Shown: positions 25,408 through 35,939, numbered from the stretch's first letter. The stretch is 64,000 nt of DNA from Heterohyrax brucei (GCA_028571685.1 CM053166.1:63450111-63514110); one strand, 5' to 3'. Notes: generated from the sequence alone by a model not told the origin. Numbers and translations are program-made.

Positions 25408-25548
25408 GCTGGTTAGGTGCTACATATGCTACCCAAAAGGTTGGCATTTCAAATCCACCAGGTGCTCCTTGGAAACTCTATGAGGCAGTTCTACTCTGAC
25501 CTCTAGGGTTGCTATGAGTCAGATCCAACTTGACAGCAATGGGTTATG
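25408..25548 (+). repeat. AfroSINE, plus strand, inserted in the provirus
   Basis: Visible blocks are 'ctggttaggtgctacatatg', 'ggcatttcaaatccaccagg', 'gctccttggaaactctatga', 'agggttgctatgagtcagat' and the tail 'aacttgacagcaatggg'. It is moderately diverged. Confidence 0.85.
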
Positions 25549-25687
25549 GGATGTCTTATTCACCATCTCTGTTTTTGTAAAGCAATGCTTGCCTGTTAAG
25601 TGTTTCTTGTGTCTGAGTTTTGTATGTCTTGTCCAGACTTCTCTGTCTTGTCATCAAGAGTGTGGGCTTTATTTGCATCAGACCCCC

Positions 25688-26331
25688 TGTCTTAGGCTGG
25701 GTTTTCTAGGGAAGCAAAACCAGTAACACGTGTAGGTATTAGGAAAGATTTATAATATATATATATATAGACAGATAGATAGATACAAATATAGGAAACA
25801 GCTCACGTAATCACAGAAGCTGAATGTCCCAAGCTCTGGCACAAGCCTCACGTGTCCACGGAAGCTGAGGAACCCAAGGTCAGCAAGTCAGAGACCAGAG
25901 TTGCAGATCACCGGTTGTGTGGGTCAGTGGATCCCAAGCTGGCGGCGAGACGATGCAACAGAGGCTGGAGGTCGGTGGGTCCCAAGCTGGTGGCGAGGCG
26001 AAGTGACAGAGGCTGGAGAACCCAAGATCGGCAGGTCAGGGAGCAGGACTGAGCAGAGGCTGGCGAGCGCAGGATTGGCAGGTCAGGGAGCAGGACTCTC
26101 ACGTGCCGACTGTAAGGACTGATGAGCCCAACAGCCGCTAGCTCAAGTCCCAGAACCAGACGCTGGAACAAGAGAGAGCAGCAGCTCCTGGTCACGTGAG
26201 CGATCAGCAGCTGTAGTCCAGGGTCACGAGATGAGAGCCGAGGGGCAGGAAGCCACCACAAACCCCGCCCTGCCACTTAATACAGCAGCCAAATAGGTAG
26301 TAGCCAAGTTGACATAATCCTGACCACCACA
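25688..26331 (-). repeat. ERV-L 3' LTR
   Basis: 644 bp, apparently identical to 28314-28957. It contains a (TA)n/(GATA)n microsatellite at about 25757-25790. It also contains two internal tandem duplications: a unit beginning 'ccaagctgg' at about 25933 and 25981, and 'ggcaggtcagggagcaggac' twice, near 26030 and 26077. Confidence 0.93.
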
Positions 26332-26350
26332 GTCCACCCCTTGTCAACTT
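26332..26350 (-). promoter_or_regulatory. candidate polypurine tract of the ERV-L element
   Basis: On the minus strand the bases just before the 3' LTR read 'acaaggggtggac'. This purine-rich stretch next to the LTR is where plus-strand DNA synthesis is primed in retroviral elements. The position fits exactly; the function is inferred. Confidence 0.6.
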
Positions 26351-26539
26351 GGCATCTTCACACATCTCACCTTACCATGCACAGTCTCTGAAGGGGTACA
26401 GTTACAAAGTCATACTTATGTCAACATGATATAACTAACACATGTACAACTGAAAATGCATTAACCCATTTACATCTTATGTTTCATAAGTAAACAAAAT
26501 ATCCAATACACACATACAAAGCAGGAATACTCATAGCAA

Positions 26540-28060
26540 TTACAGTCCTCGTTTCTGCAACTGGTCACGTGGCCGTAACTGATATTTAGAACTACCTTCT
26601 TCTACAACCCATTCTGTATTCCCTTTGCCCTCAGCAAGTACCTCAGCTGGTTGTGGTTCCTTGCCTGGTGAGGTGACCCAAACCTTCATTCCTGAAGGGT
26701 CTGGGCTATTATCACTCATTTTGGAGTTGGGTTGCTGTAGTTTTCCATTGACCTTAATCACAGGACATGGTAGTACTAGGAGGCGTCCTAAGGGATCTCC
26801 TGCATTCCAAACATACTCCTCTTTACTTCCGTTATGTAATGTCAATCCAATTTCATCTTCATAGTCAGGATCAATCACACTGGCCAGTATTGTAACTCCC
26901 TTCTTTGTCTGTTGATCCAGAGGTACAAGGAGCCCAAAATGGCCTGGTGGCAATTTTAGCTTCCAGTTCAGTGGAATCGTTGATGTGTCTCCAGGCGGCA
27001 GCATTCCTCCCTTCGGAACTAAGACATTTAGTCCTGCAGAACATAAAGTCATGGGGACAGGAAGCAAAAATCTTGCAAGTGGGTCACTAGGGGTAACAGT
27101 GAGTGGTGCCACTCCCGTTTCCACCCCTTGATTCCTGGACCCATGAATCCTGGCAATAGGAGAAACAGCACCGTATATTGGACGCTGGTTTAGAGCATAC
27201 ACAGCCTCCTGGAGAACATTTCCCCAACCCTGCAAGGTACTGCCACCTAGCTGGCAGCGTAATTGTGTCTTCAGGAGACCATTCCATCGTTCTATCAAGC
27301 CAGCTGCTTCAGGATGATGGGGAACATGGTAAGACCAGTGAATTCCGTGAGCATGGGCCCACTGCCGCACTTCATTTGCTGTGAAGTGAGTCCCTTGATC
27401 AGAGGCAATGCTGTGTGGGATTCCATGACGGTGGATGAGGCATTCTGTAAGTCCACGGATGGTAGTTTTGGCAGAAGCATGTCGTGCTGGGTAGGCAAAT
27501 CCATATCCAGAGTAAGTGTCTATCCCAGTAAGGACAAAACGCTTTCCTTTCCATGATGGAAGCGGTCCAATGTAATCAACTTGCCACCAGGTTGCCGGCT
27601 GATCACCTCGAGGAACAGTGCCATATCGAGGACTCAGTGTTGGTCTCTGCTGCTGGCAAATTGGGCACTCAGCAGTGGCTGTAGCCAAGTCAGCCTTGGT
27701 GAGCGGGAGCCCATGTTGCTGAGCCCATGCATAAGCACTGTCCCTGCCACCATGACCACTTTGTTCATGGGCCCACTGAGCAATGACAGAGGTAGCCGGA
27801 GAAAGAGGATGATTGGTTCCCACAGAACGGGTCATCCTATCCACTTGATTGTTAAACTCATCCTCTGCTGAGGTTACTCTTTGATGAGCATTCACATGAG
27901 ACACAAATATCTTCACTTGTTTGGCCCATTCAGAGAGGTCTATCCACATACCTCTCCCCCATAAATCCTTGTCTCCAATCTTCCAGTCATGTTCCTTCCA
28001 AGTCCCTGACCAACTGGCCAAGCCGTTGGCCACAGCCCATGAATCGGTATACAGCCGCAC
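26540..28060 (-). CDS. pol: ERV-L pol remnant: RNase H end, integrase, dUTPase (506 codons, open)
   Basis: Residues 1-80 are the end of RNase H ('YTDSWAVANGL', 'VSHVNAHQR'). Integrase follows. Its zinc-binding residues are H98, H103, C132 and C135. Its catalytic residues are D162, D221 and E257, with exactly 35 residues between the last two, so the site looks intact. Residues about 335-440 are a dUTPase-like domain with 'AGLNVLVP', 'PPGHFGLL' and 'VIDPDYEDEIG'; a dUTPase C-terminal to integrase is an ERV-L hallmark. The frame stays open to a stop at 26540-26542. The first codon given is GTG. Upstream the frame stays open another 29 codons, into the inverted LTR piece, and the first in-frame ATG is residue 38 (27949). 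No gag, protease or reverse transcriptase precedes it, so normal expression is doubtful. Confidence 0.88.
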   Translation of the reverse strand: MRLYTDSWAVANGLASWSGTWKEHDWKIGDKDLWGRGMWIDLSEWAKQVKIFVSHVNAHQRVTSAEDEFNNQVDRMTRSVGTNHPLSPATSVIAQWAHEQSGHGGRDSAYAWAQQHGLPLTKADLATATAECPICQQQRPTLSPRYGTVPRGDQPATWWQVDYIGPLPSWKGKRFVLTGIDTYSGYGFAYPARHASAKTTIRGLTECLIHRHGIPHSIASDQGTHFTANEVRQWAHAHGIHWSYHVPHHPEAAGLIERWNGLLKTQLRCQLGGSTLQGWGNVLQEAVYALNQRPIYGAVSPIARIHGSRNQGVETGVAPLTVTPSDPLARFLLPVPMTLCSAGLNVLVPKGGMLPPGDTSTIPLNWKLKLPPGHFGLLVPLDQQTKKGVTILASVIDPDYEDEIGLTLHNGSKEEYVWNAGDPLGRLLVLPCPVIKVNGKLQQPNSKMSDNSPDPSGMKVWVTSPGKEPQPAEVLAEGKGNTEWVVEEGSSKYQLRPRDQLQKRGL

Positions 28061-28072
28061 ATCTGGCCACCT

Positions 28073-28296
28073 CTCACGTGACCAGGAGCTGCTGCTCTCT
28101 CTTGTTCCAGCGTCTGGTTCTGGGACTTGAGCTAGCGGCTGTTGGGCTCATCAGTCCTTACAGTCGGCACGTGAGAGTCCTGCTCCCTGACCTGCCAATC
28201 CTGCGCTCGCCAGCCTCTGCTCGGTCCTGCTCCCTGACCTGCCGATCTTGGGTTCTCCAGCCTCTGTCACTTCGCCTCGCCACCAGCTTGGGACCC
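28073..28296 (+). repeat. inverted 224 bp copy of the ERV-L LTR interior
   Basis: This segment is the reverse complement of 25977-26200 (and of the same part of the other LTR), with one mismatch seen by eye (cggtcc versus cagtcc at about 28222). It sits between the primer binding site and the pol remnant, where leader and gag should be. Both edges are sharp. It forms a large inverted repeat with each LTR. Confidence 0.9.
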
Positions 28297-28313
28297 CACT
28301 CCCGGTACCAAAT
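28297..28313 (-). promoter_or_regulatory. ERV-L primer binding site, tRNA-Leu type
   Basis: The minus strand just inside the 5' LTR reads 'att' then 'tggtaccgggagtgg'. This is complementary to the 3' end of a leucine tRNA (…CCACTCC-GGTACCA) as I recall it. Leucine-tRNA priming is the origin of the L in ERV-L. Confidence 0.75.
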
Positions 28314-28957
28314 TGTCTTAGGCTGGGTTTTCTAGGGAAGCAAAACCAGTAACACGTGTAGGTATTAGGAAAGATTTATAATATATATATATATAGACAG
28401 ATAGATAGATACAAATATAGGAAACAGCTCACGTAATCACAGAAGCTGAATGTCCCAAGCTCTGGCACAAGCCTCACGTGTCCACGGAAGCTGAGGAACC
28501 CAAGGTCAGCAAGTCAGAGACCAGAGTTGCAGATCACCGGTTGTGTGGGTCAGTGGATCCCAAGCTGGCGGCGAGACGATGCAACAGAGGCTGGAGGTCG
28601 GTGGGTCCCAAGCTGGTGGCGAGGCGAAGTGACAGAGGCTGGAGAACCCAAGATCGGCAGGTCAGGGAGCAGGACTGAGCAGAGGCTGGCGAGCGCAGGA
28701 TTGGCAGGTCAGGGAGCAGGACTCTCACGTGCCGACTGTAAGGACTGATGAGCCCAACAGCCGCTAGCTCAAGTCCCAGAACCAGACGCTGGAACAAGAG
28801 AGAGCAGCAGCTCCTGGTCACGTGAGCGATCAGCAGCTGTAGTCCAGGGTCACGAGATGAGAGCCGAGGGGCAGGAAGCCACCACAAACCCCGCCCTGCC
28901 ACTTAATACAGCAGCCAAATAGGTAGTAGCCAAGTTGACATAATCCTGACCACCACA
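28314..28957 (-). repeat. ERV-L 5' LTR
   Basis: 644 bp, apparently identical to the 3' LTR, with the same microsatellite and internal duplications. On the minus strand it begins tgtggtgg and ends taagaca, followed by the primer binding site. The promoter would lie here. Confidence 0.93.
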
Positions 28958-29393
28958 CCCCCTCACCCAGTCTAATTTTAGAATATTTCTTGTTTAAAGT
29001 CTTTGAGACAGACGACTTGTTTGGCACGTCACAAAAGATCTTCCATGTCCAAGTCCTCCTAACCAGGTTATGGAGAGTCTTCCTTGAGCTAACTGAGATT
29101 GACAAGGAAGCAGAATTTCAAAGAGATGGAGAAATACTGTAACTAGCTGAAAAAACTAACTTACAGCTCTTAGTTGAAGGTCCTAGACAAGAAAAAGGAT
29201 AGTTTTGTCTTAAAGTAACAGTTCTAGAAGAGTAAAAGGGAAATTGTCTTTTGCCCTCCAGTATTCCTAGGTCAGCTTAAACATATATAAGTACCTTCCA
29301 TGAGTTAAGAGAATGAGGGCAGGGCAAGATCAAGTCTCCCTGTTCCCCAGCCTCCAAGGTCATGTAGCTCCAGGGAACCTCTTGGAAGACTGT
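28958..29393 (+). other. provirus interior, unassigned
   Basis: Unique-looking sequence between two insertions, inferred to be part of the old class I provirus interior. No frame of use. Confidence 0.35.
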
Positions 29394-29917
29394 TGTCTTA
29401 GTCAGCTAGTGCTGCTGTAACAGAAATACCACAGAGTGGATGGCTTTAACAAAGGAGTTTGTTCTTACACAGTACAGTAGGCTATAAGTCCTAATTCAGA
29501 ATGTCTGTTCCAGGGGAAGGCTCTCCCCCTTGTCAGCTCAGGAGGAAAGTCAGTTATTGCATCAGTCTTTGTCCAGGGCGCATCTTGGAGCAGGAACCTC
29601 AGGTATGAAGGGTGTGCTCTTCTCCCACTGCTGCTTTCTTCACGATGAGAGGTTTCCAATTCTCACTTTTCTTCCCTTTCCTTTTATCTCCTGCAGGATC
29701 AAAGGATTAAGGGTGGTACAAGCCATACTCTAGGGAAAGTCCCTTTACAGTGGATCAGGGAGATGATCTTATGAAGGGATTTACAGTCCCACCCTAATCC
29801 TGTAACATACAGCATAAGAAAAAGCACAAAATAGAGGACTATCACAAAATACTAGGAATCATGGCCCAGCGACATGGCCACACATATTTTTGGGAAGACA
29901 CAGTTCAATCTGTGACA
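29394..29917 (-). repeat. solo LTR, MaLR-like family M
   Basis: 524 bp. On the plus strand it starts 'tgtcttagtcagctagtgct' and ends 'caatctgtgaca', so the LTR reads on the minus strand. The flanks actgt (29389-29393) and accgt (29918-29922) fit a 5 bp duplication with one change. It is homologous to 31837, 33124 and 40929. Solo LTRs arise by recombination between the two LTRs. Confidence 0.88.
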
Positions 29918-30339
29918 ACCGTTTTCCAACTAAGTGTAGACCTTTTAAGACAGAAAGAGGATAAGAAAGAATTGCTACTTTAATTACCAGAAATTGGGTG
30001 ATTCCAAATTATAAAAGAACTGTGAACAAGTTTTCTCTATTGTAGAAAAATTCTGAGACACATCTGAAAGGGCATTAAAAATGTTTGAACCCTAACAAGA
30101 GATCTAAAGTTATATCTGTATCAATGAATTGATCAGTTGTATGAGACTCTGTGATTTCCCAAAACTAGAAAACTCAATTTACCTACAAATTTATTTTTAT
30201 ACTGTTTAGGTATTTAGAGACTTGAGGGGCAAAGCCAAGTTGGCTGTATAACCACACTTCCCTGCTGAACCCTCCAGCAACAAGGAACATAAAAATTAAT
30301 AAAATTTACCAAATGGAATATTCCAGGAGGCCTGAACAC
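29918..30339 (+). other. provirus interior, unassigned
   Basis: A-rich sequence between the solo LTR and an L1. No recognisable domain. Confidence 0.35.
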
Positions 30340-30674
30340 TGATTAAAAATCTTTAATGACAGACTGCGTAAAAGGATGATTGTAGGAGCCCTGAGCCACT
30401 ACAGGCAAAACAACACTGCTCAGGGCTGACATCTCTGTGGCTGAAGGTGTGCTGGGTAGGAAGCACCTTCGGCAAACCAAAGCTACAGTGCAGAGCCAAG
30501 AAACAACACGAGGGCTGGAGCAACGCTGGAGCCACCTAAGCCAAATAAAAAGACCAGCCCTAGACAAAGAATCAAAGCCTGACACTAAAGCCTTCCATGC
30601 AGGTCATAACACCCTGGGACCAGGCTGGTTGTGATTAGTAGGCATTATGATATGGCACCCAGTAGGCCTCAGAA

Positions 30675-31230
30675 AGGCATTGGACCAAGGGCACTAGGTG
30701 CACAAGTGCACAGAGAGCTGCAAAGGACACACTGGCTGGGGACAACAGAGCAGGACAGCATGGAGCCTAGGAAGGCACTATGAAGGTACACCCCACTGGC
30801 AGGCCTTAGAGCTGGGAGGAGCCAAGAACACTGAGCTCTGCCAGCTTGGGGCAACAGGGGCGGGACAGTGCAGGGCCTAGAAAGGCACTGTGAAGGCATG
30901 TATCACTGGTAGACCTTAGGGTTGGGAGGGTCCAAGAGTCTGGGGCTCTAACAGTTCAGGGCAATGGGGTATGAGAGTGCCAGGCTTTGCAAGGCAGTGT
31001 GAAGGAGGCACAAACACACATGCAGCCTGGCAAGGCTGAGAACTGTGTGGGGCCAAGAAGTCTGGGTCCCGTTGACCTGAGGCGATGGCACAGGTAAACA
31101 CAGGACATGGGAAGGCAGTGCTTGCAGCAGACAGTCAGGGAAAGTGGCATATATGCATGCATAACCCTGGACAGTAGTAAGAGGAAACACAAACCAGAGC
31201 AGGGCTGGATCAGCTGAGAGACTGAGCATC
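30675..31230 (+). repeat. L1 5' UTR tandem monomers, about 110 bp each
   Basis: The word 'ggca(c/g)t…gaagg' recurs at 30675, 30774, 30884, 30993 and 31113, giving spacings of 99, 110, 109 and 120 bp. Each unit also carries a 'gggaggagccaag'-type and a 'ggggcaa…ggg' segment. Tandem promoter monomers of this kind are known from rodent L1s. Confidence 0.75.
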
Positions 31231-31544
31231 AGGTTAGACTGAGGAGAGTCTGACCAGATGGTTGACCTACACAGCATGGGGTAGTAACTTCACAGAGCAG
31301 AGGGTCACCAGACAGCTTTGAAAAGCTCCAGCCAAGGCCCAAGAGAGAGTAATTGGACAGGCCAGCCAAATTATCAAGCCTCCAAAATCAAACCAGTTCA
31401 AAAGCCTTGAATATCCATTGATACAACTTATACCACAATAACAAAACAAAATTTGTATTGACTTTCTGATGGCTTGGAGACAATAGTCAATTTCTAAGCA
31501 CCTAAAAAAGCAGACTACTATGGCTACTGAAAACTCCCTACCCC

Positions 31545-32915
31545 CCAAAAATCAATGGATTTCCCAGATGAAGAAGACTTCCTAAAATTATCAGAAGTAG
31601 AATACAAAAGATTGATGAACAGAGCAGTGCAAGATATCTGGAAGAGATCAGGCAAAAGGCAGCAGAGTACACTAAAAACTAAACAAGCTGCATGAACTGC
31701 TTGAGCAGCAATGATCCAAAATTTGACAGATTAACAAAATTACTGAGCTTGGCAGCACAGTAGAAAGTCAAAGGAGTAGGATTGAGGAAATGGAATGCAG
31801 AATTCAAAAGACTGAAGACAAAGTAAACAACACCAGTGTTTTAGTCAGCTAGGGCTGCTCTAACAGAAATACCACAGAGTGGATGGCTTTAACAAAGGAA
31901 CATTTACTCTTACACCGTCCAGTAGGCTACAAGTCCACACTCAGGGTGTTTGCTTCGGGAAAAGGCTTTCCCCTTGTCGGCTCTGCAGGAAAGTCCAGTA
32001 TTGCATCAGTCTTTGTTCAGGGAGCATCGTGGCACAGGAACCTCAGGTCTGAAGGACACACTTTTCTCCCGGTGCTGTTTTCTTGATGGTACAAGGTTCT
32101 CAATTCTCGGCCTGCTTCCCTTTCCTTTTATCTTTTGCAGGATGAACGGATTAAGGGTGGGGCAAGCCATACTCCAGGGAAACTCCCTTTACAGGGGAGC
32201 AGGGAGGTGGTCCTAAGAAGAGATTTACAGCCCCACCCTAATCCTTTAACATACAGCATAGGAAAACCACAAAATGGAGGACAGTCACAAGATACTGGGA
32301 ATCATGGTCCAGCCACACAGCTACACATATTTTTGGGGGGACACAATTCAATACACGACAACCAGCATACACAAGGAAAAGTCGGATAAAAGATTCAACA
32401 AAATGAAGAATCACTGAGTCATGTGGGATTGTATCAAGAGGAATAATATATGAATAACTGGAGTACCAGAGCAAGAAGGGACAACTAAAAACAGGTAATT
32501 GTTGAAGACCTGCTGACAGAAAATTTCTCTGATATCATGAAAGAGAAGATATTCATCCAGCATGCTCATCAAACCCTATTCAGAAATATGCCAATGCATG
32601 TTATAATCAAACTCAATAAAACTAAAGACAAGGAGAGGTTACTTAAGGCAGCTAGACTTAAATAAAAAATAACTGCAAAGAAAAATCATTGAGATTAAAT
32701 TCAGACTACTGAGCTGAAACCATATTGGCAAGGAAACAATGGGAAAACACACAGAAAGCACTAAAGGAAAAAGCTGCCAACCAAGGGTAATATACCCTGC
32801 AAAGTGGTCTATCAAATACGAAGGTGAAATTAGGACTTTCACAAACAGAAATTTATAGAATGTGCAAAAAACCAAACCAAAACTACAAGAAGAATTGAAG
32901 GAAGTTCTTTGATTA
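31545..32915 (+). pseudogene. L1 ORF1 remnant, interrupted by a solo LTR
   Basis: The 31545-31836 part encodes 'FPDEEDFLKLSEVEYKR'-like and coiled-coil-like sequence. The 32366-32915 part continues with 'AARL'-type and 'LKEKAANQG' sequence near 32640-32800. Stops and frameshifts are frequent, so it is a dead copy of the RNA-binding chaperone. Confidence 0.65.
31837..32360 (-). repeat. solo LTR, MaLR-like family M, inside L1 ORF1
   Basis: 524 bp, starting 'tgttttagtcagctagggct' and ending 'caatacacgaca' on the plus strand. An exact 5 bp duplication ACCAG lies at 31832-31836 and 32361-32365. ORF1 sequence resumes after it, so it postdates that L1. Confidence 0.93.
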
Positions 32916-33123
32916 GAAAATCAAAAATGTTAGGCATACATTCAAACGTTCAACACTTGACAGACTAACCATAAGTCTTCAAGACAGGGAATCCACAAAA
33001 GAGATCCAAATCCAAGTCACACACACAAAAAAGAAAGTCAGAGATCCTGGGATTTAATTCACAATAATTACACATGAAAAGGAGGGTCAAATTAATGTAG
33101 CCACAGATCTTACAAATGGGGAG

Positions 33124-33584
33124 TGTTTTAGTCACCTGGTACTGCTCTAACAGAAAATACCATGAGTGGATGGTTTCACGAAGAGAAACTTTATTTGTCA
33201 CAGTCCAGTAAGCCACGAATCCATTTACAAGTTACAAGTCCATTCAATATGATAAATCATCACAGTCCAGTAGGTTGACTCCAAATTCAAGGAGATCATC
33301 TTGGTTGGGTACAGGAACCTCATGTCCAAAGTACGTGCTCTGCTCTCAGTGCTGTCTTCTTGGTGGTATGAGGTTCCCAACTCTCTATGCTCGGTTCTCT
33401 CCCTTATATCCCACAGCTGGTAACTTGAGTCCTGCCTCACCAGCACAACTGCTGCCCATTCTCCATCATCAATATCACAGAGGAAGGATTCACAACACAT
33501 GGAAGGAATTGCACCATGTTGGGACTCACAGCCAAGTCAGATCGATACATAAATTTTTTGGGGGACACAATGCAACCCATGACA
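33124..33584 (-). repeat. solo LTR, family M, diverged subtype
   Basis: 461 bp, starting 'tgttttagtcacctggta' and ending 'caacccatgaca' on the plus strand. An exact 5 bp duplication GGGAG lies at 33119-33123 and 33585-33589. The middle differs from the other copies, so this is a separate, older subfamily. Confidence 0.88.
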
Positions 33585-33853
33585 GGGAGGAAGCCTAGAA
33601 AATACAAAGACACTATAGACTGGATTAGATTTAGATTAATAAAGGGTTTTAAGGAAGTAACTGCAACAGAAATCTACAATTCTACACATCAAAACGTCAG
33701 ACAAAATAAAAAGCAGAACAAGAAGTCTCTGCAGTTAACAAAAAAACAAATACTGAAAGACAGCTGATGAAAACATATAAAGAAAAAAGACTCCTCACAG
33801 AAAATTGAACAAAACAGAGGAATTGCCCACAACACACAAAAAAGGATGCCAAA

Positions 33854-34680
33854 ATGACAGCACTAAACTCACATATATCAACAATTATACTGAATGTAAA
33901 TTGGCTAAATGCACCAATAAAGAGATGGAGGGTAGCAGACAGGATTAAAAAAAACGATCCATCTATATGTTGCTTACAGGAGACGCACCTTAGACTCAAA
34001 GACACAAACTACAACTCAAAGAATGGAAAATATACATCAGGCTAATAACATCTGAAAAAGAGCAAGAGTGGCAATACTAATCTCTGACAAAATATACTAA
34101 AGTTAATCCACCATACTGGATAAGGTGGGTCACTGTATACTGGTTAAGGGTTCAATACAACAGGAGGGTATGACAATGTTAAATATCTACACACCCTAAG
34201 ACACAGCTACAAAATACATAAAATAAACACTATTTGCACTGAAAGCAGACATAGTTAGCTCCACAATAATGGGACATCTCAACACACTACTCAGTAAAGG
34301 ATAGAACATCTCATAAAAACTCAGCAAAGACACAGATCTAGATGACACAATCTACTTGACCTCACAGACATATTCAGATCACTCTACCCAACAGCTGCAA
34401 AGTATACTGTCTTTTCCAATACACGTGGAATGTTCTCCAGAAGTGACTACACATTAGACCACATAGTAATCATAAAGAACATACAAAATATTGAAATAAT
34501 ACAAAGCTTCTTTTCAGACCATAAAGCCATAAAACTAGAAATCACCAACAGAAAAAAAATGGAAATAAAATAAAAAAACATGGAAGCTGAACAACATTCT
34601 ACTCAAGAGCCATTAGCCAAGTGCCGTTGACACAAAAAATCAAAGATGAAATAGAGAAATTCAGAGAGACTTGATAATCT
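33854..34680 (+). pseudogene. L1 ORF2 endonuclease remnant
   Basis: It starts with the ORF2 methionine at 33854 ('LNSHISTIILNVNWLNAP', then 'CCLQETHLRLKD' with the catalytic glutamate). Further endonuclease words appear in shifting frames up to 34680. It breaks off before the reverse transcriptase. Confidence 0.75.
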
Positions 34681-34690
34681 TAGCATCTAT

Positions 34691-35939
34691 ATAATCTTAG
34701 CATATCCTGACTGTGTGATATTATGCCTCAATATTATTATATACAGTGTCTGAAGTTCTTTAAAAATATGTTCAATGGTTATATTTAGAAATACTATTGT
34801 CTAAATGTTTTTTTTAAACACATTTGATTTGGCCTTTACATTGTGCTTCTATCACTATCACTATTGAGTATTTTTTTTATTAATCAAGATCATTTTCTCA
34901 TTTATAGTTTTTTTTTTTTTTTTGCTGATTTTCTGAAAACATTTGACCAGAGTATCTCAACAAAAAGACATTAGACTTGAGAAAAGGAATATAACTGGAG
35001 ATATCCAAAACTCTCATACAAAAACTGATAGCCTCACAGACTGTGGCTGATCCAAAATCAGGTGGAACAGAAGACAACTACATAAGACTGAGTAAATAAA
35101 AATACACTATGGGTTTTATGTGAAAATATTGCTAAGGTTTTAAGGTCCCACTTTCTAGATATAAGAAATTACTTTTCTTTCTCCTAAATTATTTAATTAA
35201 TGCACTTACATATCACAATTCTTCAATTAGAAATTCCTATTGGTAAACTTAGCAGAGTTGTAAATATCATAACCAGAGAAGTGTCTAAAATTTTAGCTAT
35301 GATTTTACAAAAAACATTAGATTTCCTATTCTACCAAGAAACAGTTTGAGTCTTAACAGATAAATGTTGCTGTATTTGTATTAACATGGACCCTGAGGCA
35401 CATGATAAGCAGTTACCAATGCTACTTATAGATATATATCTCATGAGATTCGTTTCCTCTTTCAAAGACCTTGGGATCATAGTTTCATTGGTTATTTCAG
35501 AAAACTGGCCCGATATTGTTAGTGTTTCTATTTTAATTTAATGTATGGTATCTGAGAACTTAAAAACCTGATGGTGTTTGATTACCATTTATTAAGCATT
35601 TTTGATCAAATATTCTATAGTAAGGTCATGATCCAAATGAAAAAACCATGAAGGATCTACATAATTCTAAGATCTAAATTTCTGACCTTCATGGAGATTG
35701 AGATAACCCACACAGGCTACTGCCTTTAGATATTCTTTTAAACTATGAGCTTTAGGAGAAAAAAAAAGCTGGTTTCTAAAGCCATTTGAGTCAAATAATG
35801 GTACAGATAAACTAGTGGAGAAAAATCCTCTTTGTACAGACTTTTATGGCCCTCTATCAAGGCCCAGACCTAAAAGCCAGGTGTCTTATTAAAATCAGAA
35901 GAGAGTAAACAGTCATTCTCAAATCCCCTTTTTAGTCAC
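34691..35939 (+). other. unassigned, probably provirus gag 5' part
   Basis: AT-rich, with a T15-plus run at about 34908. It lies directly upstream of the gag capsid homology, so matrix/early capsid sequence is expected, but I cannot read it. Confidence 0.35.

Larger units (their letters stand above)
25688..28957 (-). mobile_element. ERV-L element, internally deleted, very young, minus strand
   Basis: A 3270 bp LTR element on the minus strand. The 5' LTR is 28314-28957, the primer binding site is beside it, the pol remnant ORF is 28060-26540, a purine-rich tract ends at 26332, and the 3' LTR is 25688-26331. The LTRs run TG...CA and are equal in length, and I found no difference by eye over 644 bp. 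A 5 bp direct repeat CCCCC lies at 25683-25687 and 28958-28962. The RNase H-integrase-dUTPase order and the lack of env mark ERV-L. Gag, protease and reverse transcriptase are absent, so it needed helper proteins. Confidence 0.93.
30340..34690 (+). mobile_element. older L1 LINE, 3'-incomplete, plus strand, hosting two solo LTRs
   Basis: It has a 5' UTR with tandem monomers (30675-31230), ORF1 pieces (about 31545-32915), an inter-ORF region and an ORF2 start with the endonuclease (33854-34680). There it stops, so reverse transcriptase and 3' UTR are missing. Its sequence differs clearly from the younger L1s at 49422 and 58898. Solo LTRs interrupt it at 31837-32360 and 33124-33584. Both outer limits are approximate. 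Confidence 0.75.

Noticed and set aside
25852..26276. Frames repeated exactly at 28478-28902
   Set aside because: They are the same LTR read twice; the repetition reflects the LTR pair, not paralogous genes.
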